From NCBI RefSeq assembly GCF_038050405.1, contig NZ_CP150901.1, positions 3,968,001 through 4,032,000 of the forward strand: a DNA stretch of 64,000 nucleotides. The letters run 5' to 3'. The position numbers were made by a program, and so were the translations under genes. Shown here piece by piece: positions 17,812 through 27,045 of the stretch; the first letter of the stretch is position 1, and every line of letters starts with the position of its first letter. The notes below the pieces were generated by a model. The model was given only the letters and a program-made list of their open reading frames with translations. It had not been told where the DNA came from and searched no databases. This stretch comes from Paraburkholderia sp. IMGN_8. Its GTDB lineage: Bacteria; Pseudomonadota; Gammaproteobacteria; Burkholderiales; Burkholderiaceae.

Positions 17812-19042
17812 CACGCTGTTCGGCCGGCTCTCGCTCATGACGGTGAGCCTGATCGTGCTGGTGCACCTCACCGCATTGTTCCTCGTGGACCGGGAACGCG
17901 GCCATATCGACGCCGATCACGCGCAACGCGCCGTGCTTCTCGCGGTACAAGCCGAACACGATGGCATGCTCGCCGCATCCCACGTCACACAGACGCTCGG
18001 CGTGTCCTATGTGAGCGCGCGCGACGCGATCCAGTCAGGCTGTCCCGCGCCTTGCCAGAACACCTTTGGCCCGTTCGAGCGCGACTTGCGCGGCCGGCTT
18101 CCGGCAGGTAGCCAGGTCGTGGCCGACGGTGACAGCGGCACGGTCTGGGTACGTGATGCGGGCAATCCGGATTGGCTCAGAATGCAAAATTCGATGCTGC
18201 CGGTGCGCCGTTTTTTCGGCGCATCGGCGACGATGCTGGTGATGGCGGTCATCGTCGCGTTGCTCGGCGCGTGGCAACTGCAACGGCCATTGCACCGGCT
18301 GGCTCACGCGGCGCGCGAATTCCGGGTCGGCCATCGCGCGCCCGTGGTGCAGGCGAGCGGCCCGCGCGAGGTGAAGCAACTAATCGGCGACTTCAACCAG
18401 ATGGTGCATGAACTCGCGCAAGCCGAGCAGGAACGCGCGGTAATGCTGGCCGGCGTGGCGCACGATCTGCGTGCGCCAATTACACGGATGCAGGTGCGTG
18501 CGGATCTGCTACCCGACGAAGCAAACCGCCGCGGTTTTCTGCGCGATGCGGAGTCGTTGTCGCGGATCGTCACGCAGTTTCTCGACTTCGCCCGCGAGAC
18601 AGCCGATACGTCGCCAAGCACCAATGTCGACGCTCACTGCCGCCGGCATTACGGCGACAGTCTCGCGGACGACGCGCTCGTGCGCCTCGATCTGCAGGCC
18701 GGCGACGGCTTTGGCCTGCCGCTCGTCGATCTCGACCGGATTCTTTCCAATCTGATCGAGAACGCACTCACCTACGGCGAACCGCCTGTGGAAATCTCGA
18801 CGTCCAGACGCAACGGTCAATACACGCTCGAGGTCCGCGATCACGGCGGCGGCATTCCCAGCGATCAACTCGAGCGCGCGCTGCAGCCGTTCGTGCGGCT
18901 CGATGAAGCGCGTAGCGGCGATGCTCACTGCGGACTGGGCCTCGCGATCGTGCGGCGCCTCGTGCGGTATAACGGCGGCGTTTTTCATGCCGGTAACGCA
19001 ACCGATGGCGGTTTCGTCGTATCGCTTAAGTTTCCTGATTAG
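17795..19042 (+). CDS. Sensor histidine kinase (EnvZ-like), partner of the preceding regulator
   Basis: 415 aa. Order: TM1 (about 10-32), a periplasmic domain of roughly 110 residues containing a Cys pair (GCPAPCQ), TM2, HAMP, HisKA with His223 in GVAHDLRAPITRM, and an HATPase domain with N box (LIENALTYGEPP), DHGGGI and GLGLAIVRRLV. It overlaps the regulator gene by 17 bases. Its stop codon overlaps that of the convergent small lipoprotein gene by three to four bases. Confidence 0.92.
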   Translation: MKNPFNTLFGRLSLMTVSLIVLVHLTALFLVDRERGHIDADHAQRAVLLAVQAEHDGMLAASHVTQTLGVSYVSARDAIQSGCPAPCQNTFGPFERDLRGRLPAGSQVVADGDSGTVWVRDAGNPDWLRMQNSMLPVRRFFGASATMLVMAVIVALLGAWQLQRPLHRLAHAAREFRVGHRAPVVQASGPREVKQLIGDFNQMVHELAQAEQERAVMLAGVAHDLRAPITRMQVRADLLPDEANRRGFLRDAESLSRIVTQFLDFARETADTSPSTNVDAHCRRHYGDSLADDALVRLDLQAGDGFGLPLVDLDRILSNLIENALTYGEPPVEISTSRRNGQYTLEVRDHGGGIPSDQLERALQPFVRLDEARSGDAHCGLGLAIVRRLVRYNGGVFHAGNATDGGFVVSLKFPD

Positions 19043-19224
19043 CCCTGGGCGGCGTTTCCAGGAACGACGATTGCGCCATGCGGCCCGCCGCCACCGGGGC
19101 CACCCCCGCCTGGCCCGCCGCCACCCGGGCCGCCACCGCCCCAACCCGGGGGCGGTCCCCACCAGCATCCGCTCAAGGTTGCGGTCAGGGCGGCCAACGC
19201 CGCGATTGCCAACAGCTTTTTCAT
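19039..19224 (-). CDS. Small glycine/proline-rich predicted lipoprotein
   Basis: 61 aa. MKKLLAIAALAALTATLSGC is a lipoprotein signal with lipobox LSGC. The mature part is WWGPPPGW followed by GGGGP units repeated four times. Function unknown. It is convergent with the histidine kinase gene, with overlapping stop codons. The repeat could be prone to length change by slippage. Confidence 0.7.
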   Translation of the reverse strand: MKKLLAIAALAALTATLSGCWWGPPPGWGGGGPGGGGPGGGGPGGGGPHGAIVVPGNAAQG

Positions 19225-19952
19225 GCCTTCTCCTTCGATGGATCAATGGTCACCTCGCGTCGCCGCTCGGGTGGCGACGCCATGTGTCATCCGCAACTTA
19301 TCAATCAGCGAAGGATCATGTTTTACGAAGCCGTTACAACCACCGCAAAGTCGGCTCGCTCGTGCGATGCCGGCCTGCCGTCCGTATGCCCGCGGCATGC
19401 ACTCCACGCGGGCTTCGCGGCGTCACGTGGCGCAAGGTGACGCGTTCACGCTTTGTTTATATATGGAAGAGGAAGTAAGGAGATCGACGGTTTCGCCCCT
19501 GAATTGCGTTGCTTCGTTTCAGGGTGAGGTTTCGAACGCTCGATGCATCACCGTCGGCGGATATGGGGTGGACTTCCTGGAAATCCTCACCTTATTGCCT
19601 CGTCGCGCTTGCGGTGGATCTTCCTCACCTCCTGGAATGGCTCACCTTTGCGGGTCATCTCCTGGAACTCCTCACCTTGACGTGTCTTTCTGCACTTCAA
19701 GGGTGCCGTTTAGCTCCTGGAACGGCTCACCTCTCGCCGATTCGGCTCTATCTCCTGGAATTCCTCACCTTCCCCCTTGCGCTAACGTCTTATCCACCGC
19801 CAGAAAATTTATTGCCCGCCCCCTGTAAGAATCGCGCCTATGCTCCGACTAAGTCCAATGCCCTGTCTTATGGCGATAGCTCGTTCGTTTCCAGGCTATC
19901 AATACAAAAGCGGGCGCAATTGGATGGCCCAAAGGGCAGAGGAGCTTGACGA
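19225..19952. other. Intergenic region of about 730 bases holding variant iterons
   Basis: Open frames here look like chance products of a GC-rich region: no ribosome site, no recognisable domain. The supportable contents are five variant iterons (19575-19772) and one DnaA-box-like TTATCCACC at 19792-19800, upstream of the cysteine-cluster gene. Confidence 0.6.
19575..19772 (-). repeat. Satellite iteron group C, variant type (five copies)
   Basis: Five minus-strand copies read GGTGAG-N6-CAGGA rather than CGGGA, at 19575-19594, 19630-19650, 19660-19680, 19713-19734 and 19751-19772. A half site (CTTCCTCACCT) lies at about 19618. All five share the G-to-A change, so they form a distinct class. 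A DnaA-box-like TTATCCACC follows 20 bases later. Confidence 0.82.
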
Positions 19953-20747
19953 ATGGATATCGACTTCGACTGCACAATGTGCGGCAAGTGTTGTCACAAC
20001 CTTCGGTTACCGTTGACGGTGCCTGAAGCCATCACCTGGCTAAGACGAGGTCACCAAACTCAGCTATTTCTCGAAGCTATCCCGTGGCCCGAGGAGCCGC
20101 CAGAAGATAACTTGATAGCGGCGCACAAGCGCCGGCGCTCGTTTCCAGCCTCGAGCGGTTCTCTACCTATACGGGTCGTGGCGGTGATTGTCGCCGCGTT
20201 TGACGGTCCGTGTCCGAACCTCAAGGAGGATATGCGGTGCGGCGTTTACGGAAGCCGACCGCTGGTGTGCCGTATCTATCCGGCGGAGATTAACCCATTC
20301 ATTCCTTTGAACCCGGAGCAGAAAGCGTGTCCGCCCGAAGCATGGACACAGGCCACCACACCGCTACTTAGGCAAGGAAACATCGTCGATGCGCAAATCG
20401 CAGCGTTGATCGCGGAGTCGCGCAACACAGATGCTGCCGACGTTGACGCAAAGGCCGCTCTTTGCGAGGCACTCGGAATCGCAAGCGTTGCGCTGAGCAA
20501 TGAAGGCTTCGTTGTCTACACGCCGGACCCATCCGCTCTGTTGAGCGCCCTGGAATCGGCGCAAGCGGCCATCACGTCAGTACGACCACAGTCATGGCAA
20601 TTTGTATCAAATCGAAGCGCGACCGTCGACGCGTTACGTTCTGTCGATGCGGTCGCGTCGGAGAGGTCAGCGTGGGAAACAGAATCAGCCGAATTTTTAG
20701 GCTTTTTCCCAGACGAAGTTATAGGAAATTCCGGCTCAAACGCCTAG
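19953..20747 (+). CDS. YkgJ-type cysteine-cluster protein (predicted metal-binding)
   Basis: 264 aa. The N-terminal CTMCGKCC and later CPNL..RCGVY..RPLVCRIYP pattern fits the YkgJ/UPF0153 family (CxxCxxCC with downstream Cys), thought to bind zinc or an iron-sulphur cluster. The C-terminal about 120 residues have no recognised domain. The stop codon overlaps that of the convergent gene at 20744. Function unknown. Confidence 0.8.
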   Translation: MDIDFDCTMCGKCCHNLRLPLTVPEAITWLRRGHQTQLFLEAIPWPEEPPEDNLIAAHKRRRSFPASSGSLPIRVVAVIVAAFDGPCPNLKEDMRCGVYGSRPLVCRIYPAEINPFIPLNPEQKACPPEAWTQATTPLLRQGNIVDAQIAALIAESRNTDAADVDAKAALCEALGIASVALSNEGFVVYTPDPSALLSALESAQAAITSVRPQSWQFVSNRSATVDALRSVDAVASERSAWETESAEFLGFFPDEVIGNSGSNA

Positions 20748-21262
20748 AACTTCACCTTCACCTGAAACCCGATCGTGAAAGGAAGATGGTCCGAAGGAAT
20801 CGGCGGAATCACAATGAAGTTCGCCCCGACGCGCTTGTATTCGACCATCACGATCGGCGCGACCACGGGCCCGATCGTATGGTCGCGACCCAGGCCCCAG
20901 TTGCCGTAGTTGTAGCCCGAGATGATCCCGCCGATCGCCGCGATCCGGACGATACCCCAGTGCGCGAAGTCAGGCGACCAGACCCCGCCACCGTAGTACG
21001 AAGGGCGCCGCAGCGAGTTGCGAAAGCCGCCGGCGGTCAGCGCCCATTGGTTGTTGAGCCAGCATTCGACGCCCAGACCTGGGTTGAACTGTTCGAAATG
21101 GGTGTTGGGGTCGGGGTTGATGTGATACGAGCCGAGCATCATGTCACCCCAAATGCCGCCCTTGCACCAGTCGCCCGCATGCGCCGCGGACGCTGCGGCG
21201 AGGCTCGCGATGAGCGCCACGGCGGTGCGTCGGATATTTCTTTTTATCTGCCGAAAATGCAT
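20744..21262 (-). CDS. Predicted secreted outer-membrane beta-barrel-like protein
   Basis: 172 aa. N-terminal signal peptide (RTAVALIASLAAASAAHAGD). The mature region alternates aromatic and small residues in short strands (NNQWALTAGGFRNS, YGNWGLG) and ends in a Phe (GFQVKVKF), as outer-membrane barrels do. The size would fit an eight-stranded barrel, but I cannot name the family. Its stop overlaps the stop of the convergent upstream gene. Confidence 0.65.
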   Translation of the reverse strand: MHFRQIKRNIRRTAVALIASLAAASAAHAGDWCKGGIWGDMMLGSYHINPDPNTHFEQFNPGLGVECWLNNQWALTAGGFRNSLRRPSYYGGGVWSPDFAHWGIVRIAAIGGIISGYNYGNWGLGRDHTIGPVVAPIVMVEYKRVGANFIVIPPIPSDHLPFTIGFQVKVKF

Positions 21263-21473
21263 GTCCTCTCCGTCACCGGTCGAGCGCCGGTGTCATTCAC
21301 GTTTTGGGTATTCCTGCTTGCCGTCCGTCGCGCACTGTACCTCAACCCGCACACGCGATGCGGAGGACACGCTCGGGCGCTCGGGCACAGGACGTGCCCC
21401 GCGGCGCAGGCACAACAATAACGGAGAACCGGGACAGAGCGGTGAACGCACGGCGGGCGTTCACCTCGAGGGT

Positions 21474-21953
21474 TTAGAGCCCGAGATCGGAGAGGCCCGG
21501 ATGATCGTCGGGACGGCGCCCCAGCGGCCAATGATACAAACGGTCGGCTTCACGGATCGGCATATCGTTGATGCTCGCATGACGGTGCGCCATCAACCCG
21601 CGCTCGTCGAATTCCCAGTTTTCGTTGCCGTAAGAACGGAACCAGTTGTTCGAATCGTCATGCCATTCGTAAGCAAAGCGCACGGCGATGCGATTATCGG
21701 TGAACGCCCATAGCTCCTTGATCAGCCGATAGTCGAGCTCCTTGGCCCATTTACGGCGCAACAGTCCGACGATCTCCGCGCGGCCACGTGTGAACTCGGC
21801 GCGGTTGCGCCACACGCTGTCCGGCGTGTAGGCGAGCGACACGCGCTCGGGGTCGCGGGTATTCCAGCCGTCTTCCGCGGCGCGCACTTTCTGGATCGCG
21901 GTTTCGCGCGTGAACGGTGGCAGCGGTGGGCGGGTTTCGATCGGGTCGGCCAT
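21474..21953 (-). CDS. NTF2-like fold protein, DUF1348 family
   Basis: 159 aa. [22 protein letters not shown] and [23 protein letters not shown] are characteristic of DUF1348, a SnoaL/NTF2-like family without settled function. It follows the TetR gene by 13 bases on the same strand and is probably co-transcribed with it. Confidence 0.85.
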   Translation of the reverse strand: MADPIETRPPLPPFTRETAIQKVRAAEDGWNTRDPERVSLAYTPDSVWRNRAEFTRGRAEIVGLLRRKWAKELDYRLIKELWAFTDNRIAVRFAYEWHDDSNNWFRSYGNENWEFDERGLMAHRHASINDMPIREADRLYHWPLGRRPDDHPGLSDLGL

Positions 21954-21966
21954 GATGGCTCCTCAG

Positions 21967-22623
21967 TCAGGTTGCGGTCCGCCGGGATGGCGGCCGGTTG
22001 TGTGCAAATTTTCCTGTGGATTCGGTGTCGAGCAATGCTTCGGCTGCGGCGCGCGCATCGAGCGCGGCATCGGGCTCGCCGCTCACCAGCGCGACGGCGA
22101 TTGCGCCGTCGAGCAGGATCAACCATTGGCGCGACAAGCGCGCGGCGCGGCGACCGTCCATGCCGGATTCCAACGCGTATTCATCGCACTGCGTTCGCAC
22201 GAAGGCCAACAGACGTTCCTTGTGCTCGCGCGCGACGATTCGAATCGGATCGTCCGCGGCGCCAATCTCGCCGGCCGCGTTCAGAAACGCGCAGCCGTGA
22301 AAATCCGCCGACGCAAACCATTCGCGCAGCACCTCGAACATGCCGAGCAGGCGTTTGCGCGCGTTCTTGCCGTGCCGCTGCGTGCCGGCGACGAACCAGT
22401 TCATCCAGCGTTCGTCGCGTCGTTCAAGCGCGGCGACCACCAGCGCATCTTTCGATTCGAAATGCGTGTAGAAGCTTTTGCGCGCGGTGCCGGACTGCTT
22501 GACGATGGCGTCCACGCCGGTTGCATGGATGCCGCCGGCGTAAATCAATGCTTCAGCGGCATCGAGCAGCCGTTCGCGCGCACTGCCCGGCGCGAGAGAT
22601 TCAGTTTCAGTTTGCGTAGCCAT
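21967..22623 (-). CDS. TetR-family transcriptional regulator
   Basis: 218 aa. N-terminal HTH (residues about 18-62: RERLLDAAEALIYAGGIHATGVDAIVKQSGTARKSFYTHF) plus a helical effector domain (FHGCAFLNAAGE, as in NemR/AcrR-like regulators responsive to small or electrophilic molecules). Divergent from the yceI-like gene; the inverted repeat at 22634-22650 is its likely operator. Confidence 0.9.
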   Translation of the reverse strand: MATQTETESLAPGSARERLLDAAEALIYAGGIHATGVDAIVKQSGTARKSFYTHFESKDALVVAALERRDERWMNWFVAGTQRHGKNARKRLLGMFEVLREWFASADFHGCAFLNAAGEIGAADDPIRIVAREHKERLLAFVRTQCDEYALESGMDGRRAARLSRQWLILLDGAIAVALVSGEPDAALDARAAAEALLDTESTGKFAHNRPPSRRTAT

Positions 22624-22633
22624 GTACGGATGG

Positions 22634-22650
22634 TAGAACGATCATTCTCC
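22634..22650. promoter_or_regulatory. Probable TetR-type operator
   Basis: The sequence TAGAACGATCATTCTCC contains the near-palindrome AGAA-CGATCA-TTCT just upstream of the tetR start and between divergent genes, the usual place for an autoregulatory operator. Confidence 0.45.
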
Positions 22651-22733
22651 TCCGTCAAGTTTCCGCGTGCTTTTTGCGGATTGAGTACGCTAGCTGCTAT
22701 CGTGACGACGATCGGTCAACCGGGACGAACTTC

Positions 22734-23384
22734 ATGAGCACATCTACTGTCCGCGCAACGTTCATGCGCGCGTTGCTCAGCGCAGTACTGCTGACGTCGA
22801 CGGCCTGCACGCCGCTGCAGGTACTCACGCATTCGGTCAGCCAGAACGAGGCGCGGGTGCCGGTGGGCCACTACGAACTCGATCCGGACCATTGCAGCAT
22901 TACCTTCGATGTCGATCACTTCAAGTATTCGCGCTTCACGATGCGCTTCGATCGCAAGCAGGCGCAACTCGACTGGAACGAAGGCGGTCTGGATAAAAGT
23001 ACAGTAGCCGTGACAATCGACGCGGCGAGCATCGATACGAATGTGCCGATACTCGACAAGATGGTGAAAAGCGAAAGCATGCTCGACGTGTCGCGCTATC
23101 CGCAGTTGCGTTTTGTCAGCACGCGCTTTGAGCGCACTGGCGAATCGCGCGGCACCTTGACCGGCGATCTGACGATTCGCGACGTCACGCAGGCGGTCAC
23201 GCTGGAGGTGACCTTTAACGGCTTCGCACCCGATCCGCTCACGAAAAAAGACACGCTCGGCTTTTCCGCGGACGGTCATTTCAGCCGCGCGAAGTTCGGT
23301 CTGTCGACGTGGTATCCGGCCGTCGGCGACGATATCCATGTGCGCATCCAGGCCGAGTTCGTGAAAACGCCCGCAGGCGCTTGA
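22734..23384 (+). CDS. YceI-family lipid-binding protein, predicted lipoprotein
   Basis: 216 aa. The N-terminus has a hydrophobic stretch ending LLTSTACT, a probable lipobox. The body fits YceI (YELDPDHCSITFDVDHFKYSRFTMRFD; LTGDLTIRDVTQAVTLEVTFNG), a lipocalin-like barrel that binds isoprenoid or amphiphilic lipids in the periplasm. ATG 22734 gives the full leader; a second Met ten residues on is possible. Its 3' end lies inside a hairpin terminator. Confidence 0.88.
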   Translation: MSTSTVRATFMRALLSAVLLTSTACTPLQVLTHSVSQNEARVPVGHYELDPDHCSITFDVDHFKYSRFTMRFDRKQAQLDWNEGGLDKSTVAVTIDAASIDTNVPILDKMVKSESMLDVSRYPQLRFVSTRFERTGESRGTLTGDLTIRDVTQAVTLEVTFNGFAPDPLTKKDTLGFSADGHFSRAKFGLSTWYPAVGDDIHVRIQAEFVKTPAGA

Positions 23385-23399
23385 GCGCGCTGCGGGCGT
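23367..23399 (+). terminator. Hairpin terminator overlapping the end of the yceI-like gene
   Basis: A 10-base perfect stem (ACGCCCGCAG with CTGCGGGCGT) starts within the last codons and is followed by a short TTT. The gene's TGA lies in the loop. Confidence 0.6.
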
Positions 23400-23440
23400 T
23401 TCATTCGGAGTGCTGCGGTTTGGCGCGTCGTTGTTTCAGA

Positions 23441-24472
23441 TCACGCGGCGGTCCAGTCGAGAATCACCTTGCCGCTTTCGCCCGACAGCATCGTGGCAAA
23501 CGCCTGTTGATAATCGTCGACCTTGAAATGGTGGGTGAGGATCGGCGACAGATCCAGGCCGCTTTGCAGCATCGCCACCATCTTGTACCAGGTTTCGAAC
23601 ATCTCGCGGCCATAAATGCCCTTGATTTCGAGGCCCTTGAAGATCACCTGGGTCCAGTCGATCGCGGTTTGCGCCGGAGGAATGCCGAGCAGCGCGATCT
23701 TGCCGCCGTGGTTCATCGCTTCGAGCATGCTGGTGAAAGCGCTTGGCACGCCAGACATTTCCAGCCCTACATCGAAGCCTTCGGTCATGTGCAAATCGGC
23801 CATCACGTCGCGCAGCGTTTCGCGCGATACGTTCACAGCACGTGTTGCGCCCATTTTGCGCGCGAGTTCGAGCCGGTAGTCGTTAACGTCGGTAATCACA
23901 ACGTTGCGCGCGCCCACGTGTTTTGCAATCGCGACTGCCATGATGCCGATCGGCCCAGCGCCGGTAATCAACACGTCCTCGCCGACCAGGTTGAACGACA
24001 GCGCGGTATGCGTGGCGTTGCCGAACGGGTCGAAGATCGCGGCGAGATCGTCGGAAATCTCCGGCGGAATCTTGAACGCGTTGAAGGCGGGAATCACCAG
24101 ATACTCGGCGAACGCGCCTTCCCGATTCACGCCTACACCCACCGTGTTGCGGCATAGATGCCGGCGACCCGCGCGACAGTTGCGACAGAAACCGCAGGTG
24201 ATATGCCCTTCGCCCGACACGCGATCGCCGATCTCGAAGCCGCGCACTTCCTGGCCCATTTCGACGATCTCGCCGACGTATTCGTGGCCGACGTGCATCG
24301 GTACCGGAATCGTCTTTTGCGCCCAGTCGTCCCATTTCCAGATGTGGATGTCGGTGCCGCAAATCGCGGTGCGCGTGATGCGGATCATTACGTCGTTGTG
24401 GCCGACTTCGGGTTTCTTGACGTCCGTGAGCGTGAGGCCCGGTGCGCGTTCGAGTTTTGCCAATGCTTTCAT
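23441..24472 (-). CDS. tdh: L-threonine 3-dehydrogenase
   Basis: 343 aa, matching the usual 341-343. Catalytic zinc ligands begin at [15 protein letters not shown], the structural zinc cluster is [15 protein letters not shown], and the NAD motif is [15 protein letters not shown]. It oxidises threonine to 2-amino-3-ketobutyrate for the next enzyme, encoded 13 bases upstream (kbl). Both form a two-gene operon divergent from an XRE-cupin regulator. Confidence 0.96.
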   Translation of the reverse strand: MKALAKLERAPGLTLTDVKKPEVGHNDVMIRITRTAICGTDIHIWKWDDWAQKTIPVPMHVGHEYVGEIVEMGQEVRGFEIGDRVSGEGHITCGFCRNCRAGRRHLCRNTVGVGVNREGAFAEYLVIPAFNAFKIPPEISDDLAAIFDPFGNATHTALSFNLVGEDVLITGAGPIGIMAVAIAKHVGARNVVITDVNDYRLELARKMGATRAVNVSRETLRDVMADLHMTEGFDVGLEMSGVPSAFTSMLEAMNHGGKIALLGIPPAQTAIDWTQVIFKGLEIKGIYGREMFETWYKMVAMLQSGLDLSPILTHHFKVDDYQQAFATMLSGESGKVILDWTAA

Positions 24473-24485
24473 ATGCGCCTCCGCT

Positions 24486-25685
24486 TCAGATAATGCCGAG
24501 TTGACGGCCGACGCGCGCGAATGCATCCACGGCGCGGTCGATCTGTTCGGGCGTGTGCGCGGCGCTCATCTGCGTGCGGATGCGCGCGCGGCCTTTCGGC
24601 ACCACCGGGAACGAGAAGCCGATCACGTAGACGCCTTCCTTCAACAACGCGTCAGCCATGTTCGACGCGAGTTGCGCGTCGCCGAGCATGACCGGAATGA
24701 TCGGATGTTCGCCCGGCACGAGCGTGAAGCCGAGCGCGCTCATCGCGCGGCGGAAGTGCGCGCCGTTTTCGCGCACGCGTGCGCGCAGTTGCGCGCCTTC
24801 GTCGCTCGCCAGCAATTCGAGTACTTTCAGCGATGCGGCGGCAATGCTCGGCGTCAGCGTGTTCGAGAACAGATAAGGACGCGAGCGTTGGCGCAGCAAA
24901 TCGATAACCTCCTGGCGCGCGGCGACATAGCCGCCCGATGCGCCGCCCAGCGCTTTGCCGAGCGTGCCGGTAATGATGTCGACGCGCGACAGCACGCCGC
25001 AATGTTCCGGCGTGCCGCGCCCACGTTCGCCGACAAAGCCGACCGCATGCGAGTCGTCGACCATCACCAGCGCGCCGTAACGGTCGGCGAGATCGCAGAT
25101 GCCCGCGAGGTCGGCGATGATGCCGTCCATCGAGAACACGCCGTCAGTGGCGATCAGTTTGAAGCGCGCGCCGGCCGCGTCGGCTTCTTTCAGTTTTGCT
25201 TCGAGATCGGCGAGGTCGTTGTTCTTGTAGCGAAAGCGCTTCGCCTTGGACAGCCGCACGCCGTCGATGATGCTGGCGTGATTCAGCTCGTCGCTGATGA
25301 TCGCGTCGGATTCGTCCAGCAGCGTTTCGAACAGGCCGCCGTTCGCATCGAAACAACTCGAGTAGAGGATGCAGTCGTCTGTTTGCAGGAAGGCGGCCAG
25401 CGCTTTTTCGAGTTCCTTGTGCACGGTCTGCGTGCCGCAAATGAAGCGCACCGATGCCATGCCGAAACCGTCTTTGTCCAACCCTTGCTTGGCGGCCTCG
25501 ATCAGGCGTTCGTCATTGGCGAGGCCCAGATAGTTGTTCGCGCAGAAATTCAGCACGTCGGCGCCATTCGCGAGACGGACGTCGGCCGACTGCGGGCTCG
25601 CGATCACGCGCTCACTCTTGTAAAAACCGTCGGCGCGGATCTGCTCGAGGGTGCCGCGCAGATGGGCGAGGTAAAGGTCACGCAT
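24486..25685 (-). CDS. kbl: Glycine C-acetyltransferase (2-amino-3-ketobutyrate CoA ligase)
   Basis: 399 aa (usual about 398). A PLP-dependent alpha-oxoamine synthase: [14 protein letters not shown] near the N-terminus, [20 protein letters not shown] and the PLP lysine in [16 protein letters not shown]. It cleaves 2-amino-3-ketobutyrate with CoA to glycine and acetyl-CoA. First gene of the kbl-tdh operon. The start at 25685 matches the family N-terminus. Confidence 0.96.
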   Translation of the reverse strand: MRDLYLAHLRGTLEQIRADGFYKSERVIASPQSADVRLANGADVLNFCANNYLGLANDERLIEAAKQGLDKDGFGMASVRFICGTQTVHKELEKALAAFLQTDDCILYSSCFDANGGLFETLLDESDAIISDELNHASIIDGVRLSKAKRFRYKNNDLADLEAKLKEADAAGARFKLIATDGVFSMDGIIADLAGICDLADRYGALVMVDDSHAVGFVGERGRGTPEHCGVLSRVDIITGTLGKALGGASGGYVAARQEVIDLLRQRSRPYLFSNTLTPSIAAASLKVLELLASDEGAQLRARVRENGAHFRRAMSALGFTLVPGEHPIIPVMLGDAQLASNMADALLKEGVYVIGFSFPVVPKGRARIRTQMSAAHTPEQIDRAVDAFARVGRQLGII

Positions 25686-25809
25686 GAAGCAGGCTCCTGA
25701 AAAGGTACTGGCACCCGCGGCCAGTATGTTCGGCATTTGCGGCCACGGGGCGGCCTGTTATAGTCAGCCGTCAGTTTTATCGGATATTTTCGTTTTTTCG
25801 AACTAAAAT

Positions 25810-25822
25810 CCGGTATATCGAA
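25810..25822. promoter_or_regulatory. Possible operator between kbl and the XRE-cupin gene
   Basis: CCGGTATATCGAA includes the near-palindrome CGGTATATCG, with a related TATCGGATAT about 30 bases before it, in the divergent spacer. It is plausible as an XRE binding site. Confidence 0.3.
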
Positions 25823-25846
25823 CAACTCTAAACGATAGGTCCGTAA

Positions 25847-26485
25847 ATGGCAAGTTCGGGGACCCGCCGCGCCGCAGTCAAGGCCGCACCCAGCGCGACA
25901 CCCACTTCAGGCTCGACCTCGGTCCCGGCGATCGCGGCGCCGCCTCGCGTCGGCGAGCAGATTCAGCGCTTGCGCGCCGAACGGCGCATGACGCTCGACG
26001 ACTTGTCGCGCGCGGCCGGCGTGTCGAAATCCATGCTATCGGAAATCGAGCGCGACAAGGCGAATCCGACGATTGCGGTGGCCTGGCGCCTGACGAACGC
26101 ACTCGGCGTCAGTCTCGATTCGCTGTTCGCGCCGCAAAAAGCGCCCGAGGCGATCGCCGTGTCCGGTCCGCACGAGATTCCGACCTTGAGCGGACACGAC
26201 GCAAAGTATCAGCTGCGCGTGTGGGGGCCGATCGAGTTGGCCGGCAAGTTCGAGTGGTACGAACTGACGTTGCAGGCGGGTGGGGCGCTGGTGTCGAACG
26301 CGCACGAACCCGGCACGCGCGAGCATCTGACCGTTCTGCAAGGATCGATCGAAGTCGAGGCGGCCGGCGCGACGAAACGGCTGAAGGCAGCGGACACGGC
26401 GCGCTACGTCGCCGACGAGCCGCACGCGATCCGCAACGCCGGCAAAGGTGAGGCGAAAGCGCTGCTAGTGGTGATCCACGGCTGA
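25847..26485 (+). CDS. XRE-family regulator with C-terminal cupin domain
   Basis: 212 aa. After about 34 low-complexity residues comes a lambda-repressor-like HTH (VGEQIQRLRAERRMTLDDLSRAAGVSKSMLSEIERDKANPT), then a cupin sensor domain. This architecture is common in regulators of amino-acid catabolism. Its divergence from kbl-tdh makes those genes the likely targets. Confidence 0.88.
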   Translation: MASSGTRRAAVKAAPSATPTSGSTSVPAIAAPPRVGEQIQRLRAERRMTLDDLSRAAGVSKSMLSEIERDKANPTIAVAWRLTNALGVSLDSLFAPQKAPEAIAVSGPHEIPTLSGHDAKYQLRVWGPIELAGKFEWYELTLQAGGALVSNAHEPGTREHLTVLQGSIEVEAAGATKRLKAADTARYVADEPHAIRNAGKGEAKALLVVIHG

Positions 26486-26590
26486 GCGCCGGGCGCACCG
26501 TTACTAGCCGTTGACGGAATTGGCTGTTCGGCCGAGGTTGCGCGAGGCACTGTATATTTGTACAGTACAGGGTATCGACTGGAGCCGATA

Positions 26591-26989
26591 ATGAACGACC
26601 TGACGACCGACCATGCCGACCATGATCTGGCCGCGCTGCGCTTTCAAACCGCGGCGCGCGACCTCGAACACATCGTGCGCAATATCGCCGCGCGCTACAT
26701 CGTGCAGCAGGTGCCGCTTACGTGGCGGTTGCTGCACGCGATCGAAGCCGAGGCCTTGGCGGATCTCGGGTTTGCCAGCCGTCATGACGCGCTGATGCTG
26801 GGCTTGTTTCAACGGCCGTCCGACTTGCCTTACCCCGAAACGGACGAGGCGGTGGATTTCGGCACGTCGACCGCGTTGCCCGCGGTGTTCGCGTTTGCTG
26901 TGTCGGCCTATGAAGAGGCGTCACGGCGTGTCGCGCATGCCGTTTCCAATGATTCTTCGCCGAAACGGGCGCGAGCATGGGGCGGCTAA
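26591..26989 (+). CDS. Conserved hypothetical protein, function unknown
   Basis: 132 aa, mostly helical and acidic at the N-terminus (TDHADHDLAALRFQTAARDL). No recognisable motif, signal peptide or membrane span. ATG 26591 follows GGAG. It precedes the recombinase gene by 56 bases on the same strand. Codon use looks native. Confidence 0.6.
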   Translation: MNDLTTDHADHDLAALRFQTAARDLEHIVRNIAARYIVQQVPLTWRLLHAIEAEALADLGFASRHDALMLGLFQRPSDLPYPETDEAVDFGTSTALPAVFAFAVSAYEEASRRVAHAVSNDSSPKRARAWGG

Positions 26990-27045
26990 GCTTTATTTTC
27001 AGCGGTTGCGACCTACAATATGCGCAACTAACGGAAAGATAGCCT

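Noticed and set aside
19223..19949. Plus-strand frames of 146-201 aa
   Set aside because: They pass through five iterons and the composition follows the repeats; no ribosome site.
23530..23550. Iteron-like GGTGAGGATCGG inside tdh
   Set aside because: The second half reads CGACA instead of CGGGA, so only the first half matches; coincidence.
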